Below, in pieces: positions 9,050 to 17,448 of a stretch of DNA of 64,000 nt. The notes below the pieces were generated by a model. The model was not told the DNA's origin. It worked only from the letters and a program-made list of their open reading frames with translations, and ran no database searches. Both the position numbers and the translations under genes were made by a program. How positions within the stretch are numbered: position 1 is the stretch's first letter; every line of letters starts with the position of its first letter. The stretch is from Thalassobius sp. I31.1 (GTDB taxonomy: Bacteria > Pseudomonadota > Alphaproteobacteria > Rhodobacterales > Rhodobacteraceae): assembly GCF_003031585.1 (NCBI RefSeq), contig NZ_PWAA01000002.1:47837-111836 (forward strand), in the 5' to 3' direction.

Positions 9050-9080
9050 AAACGGTCGTATTCTTCCGTGACAGAAAGGA

Positions 9081-10523
9081 TCAGAGACCCTTGGCGCGGT
9101 AGCTTGCCGCAACTTTACCGATTGCCACAAGGTAAGCCGCCATACGCAGATCAGTCACGTCATCGCGGGAATGCCAGACTTCGCGCATAGACTGATAGGC
9201 GATGCGCATTGTGTCATCGAGACCGGAGCGCACCAGTTCAAGTTCACCCGCACCACGCAGATATTTCTGTTTGAAATCAGGGGTCATGGACCAGCGATCC
9301 CCCATGGCATCATCCAGACGTTCCAGTTCGTCAATCACCAGCTGGTGACGCGATTCTTCCTGACGGCGCTGCATACGGCCAAAACGGATGTGCGACAGGT
9401 TTTTCACCCATTCAAAGTAGGACACGGTCACACCACCGGCGTTTGCGTACATATCCGGAATGATCACGGTGCCTTTATTGCGCAGAATTTCATCCGCGCC
9501 CGCAGTCACAGGGCCGTTCGCAGCCTCAATAATCAGGGGCGCCGTCACACGTTCGGCATTGCTGAGATTGATCACGCCTTCAAGTGCCGCCGGGATCAGG
9601 ATGTCACAGTCTTTTTCAAGAAGTTCCGCGCCATTTTCAACGTAAGTGCCGCCTGAGAAACCCTTAACACCGCCGTTTTCGCCCAGCCATTTGTGCACAG
9701 CATCAACGTCCAGACCGTCATCATTGAAGATGCCGCCATCGCGCTCAATAATGCCTGTGATGATGGATCCGTCTTCTTCGGACAGGAATTTCGCGGCGTG
9801 ATAACCCACGTTGCCAAGACCCTGAACGATCACGCGTTTGCCATCAAGTTTGCCGGTCAGCCCCGCCATTTTGATGTCTTCGGGGTGACGGAAAAATTCC
9901 TGCAGCGCATATTGAACACCACGACCGGTTGCTTCAACACGGCCAGCAATACCACCAGCGTTCAGAGGCTTACCCGTCACACAGGCTTTGGCGTTGATGT
10001 CAGTTGTATTCATCCGCGCGTATTGGTCGGCCATCCAGGCCATTTCACGTTCGCCGGTGCCCATGTCAGGCGCAGGCACGTTCTGGGATGGGTGGATCAG
10101 GTCGCGTTTTGCAAGTTCATACGCAAAACGACGGGTGATCAGTTCCAGTTCATGTTCTTCATAATCACGCGGATTGATGCAGAGACCACCTTTAGAACCA
10201 CCAAACGGCGCTTCAACCAGCGCACATTTATAGGTCATCAGCGCAGCAAGTGCTTCGACTTCATCCTGGTCCACGGCAGAAGCATAACGAATGCCGCCTT
10301 TTACCGGTTCCATATGTTCGGAATGCACAGAGCGATACCCTGTAAAAGTCTGAATCTGACCGCGCAGACGCACGCCAAAACGCACAGTATAAGTCGCGTT
10401 ACAGACCCTGATTTTTTCCTCAAGCCCCGGAGGCAGGTCCATCATGGCAACCGCGCGGTTAAACATCAGATCAACTGATTCGCGAAAACTTGGTTCCTGG
10501 GCATGTCCAGTGCTTGCGTTCAT
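9081..10523 (-). CDS. gdhA: glutamate dehydrogenase (Glu/Leu/Phe/Val dehydrogenase family)
   Basis: A 480-residue cytoplasmic enzyme interconverting glutamate and 2-oxoglutarate plus ammonia. The catalytic lysine lies in GGSKGGLCINP near residue 111, with PAPDMGTGEREMAW following near residue 150. The Rossmann motif VQGLGNVGYHAAKF is in the C-terminal half. Length and motifs fit hexameric small GDHs; the coenzyme is not certain from sequence alone. A GGAGG site sits close upstream of the ATG. It follows logically from neighbouring nitrogen-releasing catabolism and ends in a strong terminator. Confidence 0.93.
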   Translation of the reverse strand: MNASTGHAQEPSFRESVDLMFNRAVAMMDLPPGLEEKIRVCNATYTVRFGVRLRGQIQTFTGYRSVHSEHMEPVKGGIRYASAVDQDEVEALAALMTYKCALVEAPFGGSKGGLCINPRDYEEHELELITRRFAYELAKRDLIHPSQNVPAPDMGTGEREMAWMADQYARMNTTDINAKACVTGKPLNAGGIAGRVEATGRGVQYALQEFFRHPEDIKMAGLTGKLDGKRVIVQGLGNVGYHAAKFLSEEDGSIITGIIERDGGIFNDDGLDVDAVHKWLGENGGVKGFSGGTYVENGAELLEKDCDILIPAALEGVINLSNAERVTAPLIIEAANGPVTAGADEILRNKGTVIIPDMYANAGGVTVSYFEWVKNLSHIRFGRMQRRQEESRHQLVIDELERLDDAMGDRWSMTPDFKQKYLRGAGELELVRSGLDDTMRIAYQSMREVWHSRDDVTDLRMAAYLVAIGKVAASYRAKGL

Positions 10524-10906
10524 TCTAAACCTCCGGCGGCATAATTTGCCGCATTTACAGATAATTTTTCAGACACTTCTTCGAATCAATGCCTGTTTTT
10601 TGTGCAGACAGACTATGACGGATTACTTAAGACGTCGCGTAAAAACGCCCAGATTTCTTAAAAAAACGTCAAATTCAACCAGAGAGCGCATATCGCGAAT
10701 GCGGCATCGCCAAGAAGGTATTGCCCCGCCACATTTGCCGTATTAATCTGCCAGCAGATTTTATGGTCGATCAGATTAGCGAAATGACCCGAATACGACC
10801 GGAAAGGGGCACCTGCCCCATTTTAGCCATATCTGTATGATTTAGTATCTTAGTATTTTGCCCGTGTTCTGTTGCTTATTTCTGCTATTGCACAAGAGGG
10901 TTGCAC
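10524..10906. other. intergenic region between gdhA and the Tad genes
   Basis: About 380 bp separate divergent genes, so promoters for both should lie here. It is visibly more A/T-rich than its neighbours. A small inverted repeat GCGGCATAATTTGCCGC occurs just upstream of gdhA (near 10535-10551). I could not define -35/-10 pairs with confidence and saw no RNA gene. Confidence 0.5.
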
Positions 10907-12388
10907 ATGTTCAAGAAATTTGGCCTGAAAGCATTGGGCAAAACAGGTTTTTTCGCCCGACCTCAGAAGCGTTTCGAATCGGAACTGAAGAATTTTTACA
11001 GGGACGAATCCGGGTCTCTTCTGATTCTGACACTGATGATCTTTATCGTTCTTCTTCTGATGACAGGCATGGGCGTTGATTTTGTCCGCCAGGAAACAGC
11101 CCGCATCAGGCTTCAGAACACATTGGACCGGGCAATCCTTGCTGCGGCTGATCTTGACCAGACGCTTGATCCGGCCACCGTGGTGAATGATTACTTTGAA
11201 AAAGCAGGCATGGCGGCCTTTGTTGATGAAGTGCACGTGGAGGGAAATGCCGCAGGAACATATCGGATTGTGACAGCAAAGGCTTCGGTTGATCTGCGCA
11301 CACGATTTCTGCGACTTGAATCACGCTATATGCCGGACTGGGAAGGGATTGATGTCCTGGAGACAGCCGCCGTCGGTCAGGCCGAAGAACGCGTTTCCAA
11401 CGTAGAAATTTCCCTGGTTCTGGATATTTCAGGTTCTATGCGTGGTTCAAAAATCAGCACTCTGCGCGGCGCGGCACAGGACTTTGTTGATACTGTATTG
11501 CGTGATGAAGTTGAGAATCTCGTCTCTCTTTCTCTGATCCCCTATACGGCACAGGTCAACGCCGGTCCGGGCCTTCTGAGCCAGATCAACCTGACCGAGA
11601 TTCCGCGACATAACTATTCACACTGCCTTGAATTCACTGCAGATGACTTTGGCCGCCTTGGGCTGCACAGCTCACGCCAGTATCGTCAGGGGCAGCATTT
11701 CACCCGATATGAATATGGCCCTTATAATTCAGGCATCAACAACCCGAGTTGCCCAAAGCGAACATATGAACGGATCATTCCGGTCAGCCAGGATCGCAAT
11801 GAATTGAAAACCGCTATTTCTCAGCTTCAGGCACGTCATAACACCGCCATTCACACGGGTATGAAATGGGCAACCGTTCTTCTGGACCCTGCATCACAGC
11901 CAATGATCGCAAATCTGTCTGCCAATCCTGTTGGTGGTGTGACGATCGACTCTGCTTTTGCAAACCGCCCCGCACCCCGGTCTGATACGGATACAAAAAA
12001 ATTCGTTATCCTGATGACAGACGGTGTGAATGTTGCCTCTGAACGTATACGCCGGCACTATTATGATACGGAACAGGAAATTGATCGCTGGGACAGATAT
12101 GGCGCCTATGGATATGCAAATGCATTTGGTGGGTATTGGGGGAACTATGTTGAAACGGACTATACCGCGTCACAGGCGAATTCACGGCTAAATCAGATCT
12201 GCACGCTGGCGAAAGCAAACGACATTATCGTTTTCACAATCGGCTTTGAGGTTAACAACACCAGCGCCAATATCATGCGGAACTGTGCGTCCACCGCGGC
12301 ACATTTCTTCCGTGTGGAAGGCACTGAAATCAACAAAGCCTTTGACACAATTGCCAGCCAGATCAACGAACTGAGATTGACACTCTGA
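10907..12388 (+). CDS. TadG-like pilus-assembly protein with von Willebrand A domain
   Basis: A 493-residue protein; the ATG at 10907 follows AGAGGG by 6 bases, and a TTG at 10901 is a weaker alternative. One N-terminal membrane helix (about 38-58) follows a YRDESGSL segment typical of TadE/TadG proteins. A vWA domain begins near residue 165 with a metal-site motif DISGSM (DxSxS), and a later MTDGVN matches the vWA core. These proteins are envelope-anchored and act in Flp/Tad pilus assembly. No other Tad machinery (ATPase, secretin, flp) is in the window. Confidence 0.88.
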   Translation: MFKKFGLKALGKTGFFARPQKRFESELKNFYRDESGSLLILTLMIFIVLLLMTGMGVDFVRQETARIRLQNTLDRAILAAADLDQTLDPATVVNDYFEKAGMAAFVDEVHVEGNAAGTYRIVTAKASVDLRTRFLRLESRYMPDWEGIDVLETAAVGQAEERVSNVEISLVLDISGSMRGSKISTLRGAAQDFVDTVLRDEVENLVSLSLIPYTAQVNAGPGLLSQINLTEIPRHNYSHCLEFTADDFGRLGLHSSRQYRQGQHFTRYEYGPYNSGINNPSCPKRTYERIIPVSQDRNELKTAISQLQARHNTAIHTGMKWATVLLDPASQPMIANLSANPVGGVTIDSAFANRPAPRSDTDTKKFVILMTDGVNVASERIRRHYYDTEQEIDRWDRYGAYGYANAFGGYWGNYVETDYTASQANSRLNQICTLAKANDIIVFTIGFEVNNTSANIMRNCASTAAHFFRVEGTEINKAFDTIASQINELRLTL

Positions 12389-12933
12389 TGCGTAGTTTTC
12401 TGAATACTTTCAAATGGTTCCGAAAGGATGAATCCGGGAACGTCACCATCGAGTTTGTGATTTTGTTCCCGCTTTTCTTCATGGTGTTTCTGGCCATTAT
12501 TGAAACCGGCATTCTCATGTTACGTCAGGTGATGCTTGACCGGGCCGTTGAAATTTCTGTCCGGGACCTCCGCCTTGGGAACATCGAGGATATCACGCAT
12601 GACGAACTTAAAGACCGGATCTGCCGTGACACGCTGGTGCTTCCGAGCTGCGAAGAATCTATCCGACTGGAATTGCGCCCGATTGATGAGAACACATGGG
12701 TTCTGCCATCCCAACAGGCGATCTGCTATGACAAGGAAGAAGAAATAAATCCTCCAAGTGATCTGAACCGTGGCGGCGACACTGAACTGATGGTGCTGCG
12801 CGCCTGCGTCAAATTCAGCCCGTTTTTCCCAACCACGGGCCTGGCCCTGGGTCTGCCCCTCGATGGCAACCAACACTATGGTCTTTTGTCCACCTCAACC
12901 TTTGTAAACGAGCCTCAAGATGACGGAGTTTAA
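12388..12933 (+). CDS. TadE-like pseudopilin
   Basis: A 181-residue protein whose start overlaps the previous stop (TGATG). RKDESGNVTIEFVILFPLFF near residue 12 is the classic TadE motif: a basic stretch, a conserved Glu and a single long hydrophobic segment. The C-terminal domain, with several cysteines, would be extracytoplasmic. It is part of a three-gene translationally coupled set. Confidence 0.88.
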   Translation: MRSFLNTFKWFRKDESGNVTIEFVILFPLFFMVFLAIIETGILMLRQVMLDRAVEISVRDLRLGNIEDITHDELKDRICRDTLVLPSCEESIRLELRPIDENTWVLPSQQAICYDKEEEINPPSDLNRGGDTELMVLRACVKFSPFFPTTGLALGLPLDGNQHYGLLSTSTFVNEPQDDGV

Positions 12934-13537
12934 CATTTCAAAGCTTTACGTGCAGGAATTCATGGCGGGTTTACGTCTTGAATTGCGGAAATTCAAAGAT
13001 GATACATCTGCAGGCCTGTCTGTAGAATTTGTATATCTGTTTCCTATGCTGATCTGGGCTTACATCGGGATGTTTGCTTTCTTTCATGCGTTCCGGGCAG
13101 AGGGTCTGAATTTGCGGGCCTCTTACGCACTTGCGGATTTCGTCACCCGACAGACAGAACCGTTGAGCGACAGACACCTGAATGGGATGCAGGATGTGTT
13201 CGATTTCATCGTAGGCAGCGAATATGAAAACTGGATTCGTCTGACGTCAGTCCAATGGGACGATGAAGATGATGAATATGATGTTGTCTGGTCTGAAGCC
13301 ACAGAAGGAAACATCACCTGGACAACCGATACCCTGAATACAAACAAGCGAGATGAACTTCCTGTGATGGCAAAAGGTGATTATGCAATCATTGTAGAAA
13401 CGTCATCAGACTATTTTCCGGCTTTCAGCACCCCATATTTCGGGATTGATCTGCAAAGGGTGACATTTCAGAACTTCATCTTCACGACAAATCGTCAGAA
13501 TGGCCGCGTCTGCTGGGAAACCCGCTGTAACAACTGA
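12920..13537 (+). CDS. second TadE/TadF-like protein
   Basis: A 205-residue protein overlapping the preceding gene by 14 bases. An N-terminal basic region is followed by LSVEFVYLFPMLIWAYIG (about residues 32-50), matching the TadE/TadF pattern of a Glu in an otherwise hydrophobic segment. The remainder is acidic and extracytoplasmic, with a C-terminal cysteine pair (CWETRC). No terminator is obvious after it. Confidence 0.82.
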   Translation: MTEFNISKLYVQEFMAGLRLELRKFKDDTSAGLSVEFVYLFPMLIWAYIGMFAFFHAFRAEGLNLRASYALADFVTRQTEPLSDRHLNGMQDVFDFIVGSEYENWIRLTSVQWDDEDDEYDVVWSEATEGNITWTTDTLNTNKRDELPVMAKGDYAIIVETSSDYFPAFSTPYFGIDLQRVTFQNFIFTTNRQNGRVCWETRCNN

Positions 13538-13553
13538 ACAAACGATCAGCCTG

Positions 13554-14051
13554 TTAAGAATGCGCTTCTGTCAGTGCAACAATGATCTCAATCATGGATT
13601 TTGCGTCACGCGCGTTGGTGATACCGCCGACCCCAACCCGTGTGCCCACACGCCAGTACATTCCGGGTGCCCAGAGGTTGCCGGGAGCCTGAGTGCCGCG
13701 CAGCATAAAGCCGTTTGACGGTTTCAGGGCAAAAACACCTTTTTCCATCGCCACCACATCTTCCATACGGATCAGGCAGGTTCCGCGATAATCGCTGAGG
13801 GCCTCTTTCGTCAGGATCAGGCCGCCTCGTGTGCGGTCGTACATTTTGATGCCCAGCCACAGGACTGCCGCCCCCATCAGCATAAGAAGCAACTTCAGGC
13901 CGATTGCAGCACCGGGCAGCACCATCCCATTCCAGATCAGGAGCACACCAAGCAGAAGCAGCACCGCCAGGGCGAAAATGCGCCGTATGGGAGAGACACC
14001 CAGTTCCATAAGGACCTCGGCCTCGCCCGCCGTTGTGTTCTGATCTGTCAT
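13554..14051 (-). CDS. hypothetical membrane protein
   Basis: A 165-residue protein from the ATG at 14051, chosen because GGGAG lies 7 bases upstream; the frame stays open further upstream without a better site. Two hydrophobic segments (about residues 25-45 and 48-68) form a hairpin, followed by a soluble domain with GGLILTKEALSDYRG. I do not recognise the family. It converges with the Tad genes and diverges from pirin. Confidence 0.6.
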   Translation of the reverse strand: MTDQNTTAGEAEVLMELGVSPIRRIFALAVLLLLGVLLIWNGMVLPGAAIGLKLLLMLMGAAVLWLGIKMYDRTRGGLILTKEALSDYRGTCLIRMEDVVAMEKGVFALKPSNGFMLRGTQAPGNLWAPGMYWRVGTRVGVGGITNARDAKSMIEIIVALTEAHS

Positions 14052-14115
14052 CTGTGTCTCCCTCATTTCCAGCTTTTGATACAATGGGAAAGCGCAAAGG
14101 TCACCAGTCCGCAAA

Positions 14116-14153
14116 CCAGAAAACTAGAAAACTAGAAAACTAGAAAACTAGAA
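14116..14153. repeat. 8-bp tandem repeat (CTAGAAAA)
   Basis: CTAG occurs at 14124, 14132, 14140 and 14148, an exact 8-bp period with A-rich spacers, plus a partial unit (CCAGAAAA) before it. It lies between divergent genes (hypothetical membrane protein and pirin), about 125 bp upstream of the pirin start. Confidence 0.9.
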
Positions 14154-14276
14154 CTTGTATCACATCACCAGATCCACCCCATAAAAATCGCACATCACAC
14201 GCGCGATCACCCACATATGCGCCCATATGCACATGAACTGTGATGACATATATTCCCGTTATAAAGGAGAAACACC

Positions 14277-15188
14277 ATGTCCATCCGCCCCGCTCTGACG
14301 ACAAGCCTTGCCACCCCGACTGTTGAAGGTGCTGGTGTGCACCTGCATCGCGCTTTTGGGTTTCACAACCCGAAGAAATTTGACCCATTCCTGCTGTTTG
14401 ACGATTTCCGGCAGGATGATGTCAAAGGCGATATTGCGGGTTTCCCATGGCACCCCCATCGCGGCATTGAAACCATCAGCTATGTGCTGAATGGCACCGT
14501 TGAACATGCGGACAGCCTTGGAAACAAAGGCGTCATTGGCGCGGGCGACATTCAGTGGATGACTGCTGGCTCCGGTATAATGCACCACGAAATGCCTGTC
14601 GCGAACAAACGGGGACAGATGCATGGGTTTCAGCTTTGGTCAAACCTGCCCGCCAGTGAGAAAATGTGTGCGCCGCGCTATCAGGATATTCCCTCTGGTG
14701 AAGTCGCCGAACGGATTGACAATGACGGCACCCGCATCCGGGTGATTGCCGGGAACTGGCGTGGAATTGATGGCCCAGTGAAAGGCATCGCAACCGATCC
14801 GGTTTACCTTGATATCTCTGTTGCGCCCAACACGATCAAAACCCTGCCCATGGATACGTATCGCAACACATTTGCGTATGTGTTTGCAGGCAGCGGCCGG
14901 TTTGCTGACAGTGCAGCCCCGCGCGGTGTGTTGCTGGAAAAAGAAGTCATGGGCCAGGAGGTCAACATCCGGGATATGTCCGGCAACCGTACCCTTGTGG
15001 AATTTGGCACAGGCGATGAAGTCCGCCTGCAGTCTGGTCCGGAAGGCGTACGATTTCTACTGATCGCGGGTGCCCCTTTGCAGGAACCCATCGCCTGGCA
15101 CGGCCCGATTGTGATGAACACAGCGGAAGAACTGCGTCAGGCCATGTCAGACCTTCGCAACGACAGGTTTATCAAGCCAGCGCATTAA
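14277..15188 (+). CDS. pirin family protein
   Basis: A 303-residue bicupin. The N-terminal cupin shows the pirin metal motif: FPWHPHRGIETISY (about residues 58-71), then a second metal-ligand stretch SGIMHHEMP near residue 103. Bacterial pirins bind a single metal; some have quercetin dioxygenase activity and others regulate metabolic enzymes, so the substrate is unknown. AAAGGAG precedes the ATG. Its stop lies within the 3' end of the convergent gene (4-base overlap). Confidence 0.92.
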   Translation: MSIRPALTTSLATPTVEGAGVHLHRAFGFHNPKKFDPFLLFDDFRQDDVKGDIAGFPWHPHRGIETISYVLNGTVEHADSLGNKGVIGAGDIQWMTAGSGIMHHEMPVANKRGQMHGFQLWSNLPASEKMCAPRYQDIPSGEVAERIDNDGTRIRVIAGNWRGIDGPVKGIATDPVYLDISVAPNTIKTLPMDTYRNTFAYVFAGSGRFADSAAPRGVLLEKEVMGQEVNIRDMSGNRTLVEFGTGDEVRLQSGPEGVRFLLIAGAPLQEPIAWHGPIVMNTAEELRQAMSDLRNDRFIKPAH

Positions 15189-15700
15189 GCGTCTGTGCTT
15201 TTCGCTGCGATGGTCTGAGTTTCATAAACACCCGCATAAATATACAAAACAGCGACCAACGTTTCGTCAAAGGACAACCCCAGATCGCTCCAGCTAAACT
15301 CACAACTATGGTCACCCGGACCTGTATGCAAACAGAGTTCAGTCAGTTCCCCATTCAGACTTAGGATCCCCAGATCTTTTGACCACTTAGAGTACCGATG
15401 AATGCAAGGTCCGATCGCAGTTCTCCAGACCGTGCAACCCTTCAAAACGACTTCATACCTGGCCCATTCACCACGCAAAATGAAGGATGCGGGCTCCCAG
15501 GTAAAATCATAGATATGCTTCTCGGCATCAATCAAGGGCATGTCCCCTCGAAAAACGTTCAGAACACCCCTTTGGCCCGGTCGCAAATATTCAATGGCCC
15601 GCACGGGGATACTCTCATGCATACCAAGTTTATGGAGAAACTTTTCCAGGCGTTTGCGTTCATTTTCAATTCTGGCCAATTCAAGCTTTGTACGCGGCAC
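15185..15700 (-). CDS. hypothetical protein, family not recognised
   Basis: A 171-residue soluble protein with no signal peptide or membrane segment. It starts with a charged helix (LELARIENERKRLEKFLHKL) and then appears beta-rich. It is 52 bp downstream of another unrecognised gene on the same strand, and the pair looks more A/T-rich than its flanks. An immunity-like or other accessory role is possible but unsupported. Confidence 0.55.
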   Translation of the reverse strand: MPRTKLELARIENERKRLEKFLHKLGMHESIPVRAIEYLRPGQRGVLNVFRGDMPLIDAEKHIYDFTWEPASFILRGEWARYEVVLKGCTVWRTAIGPCIHRYSKWSKDLGILSLNGELTELCLHTGPGDHSCEFSWSDLGLSFDETLVAVLYIYAGVYETQTIAAKSTDA

Positions 15701-15752
15701 CTGAATGCAGCTCCTTCATTTTGTCTCGGAAAATATCCCGGGGAACGCATAA

Positions 15753-16319
15753 TCAATCGGGATCGCTCATCCGGACTACTCTAAAATCCAGTTCCCGGAA
15801 GTGTCCCATCAGTATCTTCTGCAATCCCTCACCCACCAGAATAATCGGATGCATTTCACGACCACAAGCAAAGATCAGGTCACTGCGGTAAATCCCCATT
15901 GGGTCAATCTTCTCATCCGTAAAGACCGCAGGAGGGGATGCACCAACAATCGTCGCGTATTCGCCGCAACGCGTACAGAAATCTTCAAAGCGTGTGCCGA
16001 CAGTCTTTGCGTCGAACCTTAAAACCTCAGACAGTTTCAGCGCATACATCGCAGGCCGTCGATTAACTTTGATAGTTGTAAAAGGCGTGGACGCATGGGC
16101 ATGCAAAAACGTCGCCACACGTTCCGTGATGATCATCTGTCCATCATAGGTCGCACCCCAGTCTGCCCGTTCCTTGCGCAATCTGAGATGCCTCTCGGGA
16201 AACCCCGTATCAGTGCGCGGGCGCCCACAGGATGCACAGATACGCTCTGACGTTTCATCGTCCTCATTGTAAAAATATAGACCGATGTCTGCAGCACTAA
16301 TTTTGAACAGTTTTACCAT
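15753..16319 (-). CDS. hypothetical protein with two CxxC pairs
   Basis: A 188-residue soluble protein. Cysteine pairs CASCG (about residue 29) and CTRCG (about 114) could bind zinc. The arrangement loosely recalls double-CxxCG proteins linked to toxin-immunity loci, but the match is too weak to name a family. It is followed by the gene at 15185-15700 and preceded 4 bp away by a TetR regulator, all on the minus strand. Confidence 0.55.
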   Translation of the reverse strand: MVKLFKISAADIGLYFYNEDDETSERICASCGRPRTDTGFPERHLRLRKERADWGATYDGQMIITERVATFLHAHASTPFTTIKVNRRPAMYALKLSEVLRFDAKTVGTRFEDFCTRCGEYATIVGASPPAVFTDEKIDPMGIYRSDLIFACGREMHPIILVGEGLQKILMGHFRELDFRVVRMSDPD

Positions 16320-16323
16320 TCTC

Positions 16324-16911
16324 TCACCCCACCAAAGATTTACGCACCATATCCCAGTATATTTCCTCCACCCGTTCCAGTGACAGGCGACCGCCTTCGC
16401 GGTACCAGGTGTTTACACCGGTCAGCATGGCGATCACGGCCATTGCGGACAGATGGGCGTCTTCCACGGCGAAAGCACCGCTGGCTTTTCCGTCAGACAG
16501 GATACCTTCAACCACCTGTTCATAGGCTTTGCGGCGGGCTGTGATGGCGGCGTAATTCTCGGGCGTCAGATTGCGCAGTTCCATATAGGCGATGAAGACC
16601 GCGTCCTGGCGTTCCATATGGAAACGGATGTGAAAGCGCACCAACGCCTCCAGCCGCGTCATCGGATCGCCCCCCGGATCAAGTTCCTGCCAGGCATCCA
16701 GCAGCGAGACCATATGGGCATCCATCATATCAAAAAGCAGCGCCTGTTTATCCTTGGTGTAAAGATAAAGCGCGCCTGCCTGCACCCCGACTTCAGCCGC
16801 GATTTTGCGCATGGACACGGCGGCATAGCCCTGCCGTGCAAAAAGCCGCTCAGCGGCGGCGCGCACGCGGGGGCCGGTGATTTCGGAATGGGAGCCTGTT
16901 TTTCTTGCCAT
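16324..16911 (-). CDS. TetR family transcriptional regulator
   Basis: A 195-residue regulator with an N-terminal helix-turn-helix (about residues 15-60: AAERLFARQGYAAVSMRKIA, then VGVQAGALYLYTKDKQALL). The C-terminal ligand-binding domain is generic. Its target is unknown; it sits directly upstream of two unrecognised genes and divergent from a small lipoprotein. Confidence 0.93.
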   Translation of the reverse strand: MARKTGSHSEITGPRVRAAAERLFARQGYAAVSMRKIAAEVGVQAGALYLYTKDKQALLFDMMDAHMVSLLDAWQELDPGGDPMTRLEALVRFHIRFHMERQDAVFIAYMELRNLTPENYAAITARRKAYEQVVEGILSDGKASGAFAVEDAHLSAMAVIAMLTGVNTWYREGGRLSLERVEEIYWDMVRKSLVG

Positions 16912-17044
16912 GACATCAGATTATCTGAACATACGTTCATTTCAAGGGGCATTCCCGCTGACGGGGAACGCGGTGGTGATTCACCCCCTGTTAATCCCTG
17001 GTGTCACAGAGTAAAATCATCACAAGACCAACCGGAGCAGTCAT

Positions 17045-17353
17045 TTGCGAATCCTTCTTTTTACCTGCCTTGCGGGATTAACCCTGATCGCCTGTGCGCC
17101 CCCTGCCCATATCCGTGCAATGGAAGAAGCCTCTGTCAGCCGGGGCGATTGGCCTGAGATTTTGCCGCTGCAGGATCTGCTGAACGCCGGAAACGATACC
17201 GCTGGCACACAGATCAGCGCCCAGGAACAGGGTGCGCGTCTGGCGTCCCGTGTGAACGGGCTGAAATCGCGTGCGCGTCGCCTTCAGGGCCCGGTGATTG
17301 ACGAAGCCCGCCGTGCGCGTCTGCTAGCTGCACTTTCCCGTGAGAACGGCTGA
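17045..17353 (+). CDS. small predicted lipoprotein
   Basis: A 102-residue protein starting at TTG, supported by GGAG 8 bases upstream and by the signal peptide it exposes. The N-terminus MRILLFTCLAGLTLIAC carries a lipobox with the acylated Cys at residue 17. The rest is helical and contains no recognised domain. It lies about 95 bp upstream of hom on the same strand. Confidence 0.7.
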   Translation: MRILLFTCLAGLTLIACAPPAHIRAMEEASVSRGDWPEILPLQDLLNAGNDTAGTQISAQEQGARLASRVNGLKSRARRLQGPVIDEARRARLLAALSRENG

Positions 17354-17448
17354 AATTTCCGCTGATCCGTCGCCTCTGCACATTGCACCTGCCCTGCATT
17401 CGCGCTAACCAGGCTGCGAACAGATACTTCTGACAGACGGAGCCCCTT

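Noticed and set aside
14191..14236. Possible third copy of the TGTGCAT-type array upstream of pirin
   Set aside because: ATGC-containing blocks are present but spaced 10-12 bp irregularly, only one full ATGCACA occurs, and there is no TTAACAGGG box.
17377..17398. Three TGCA tetramers upstream of hom as a short array
   Set aside because: Spacings are 7 and 11 bp and the flanking heptamer bases do not match.
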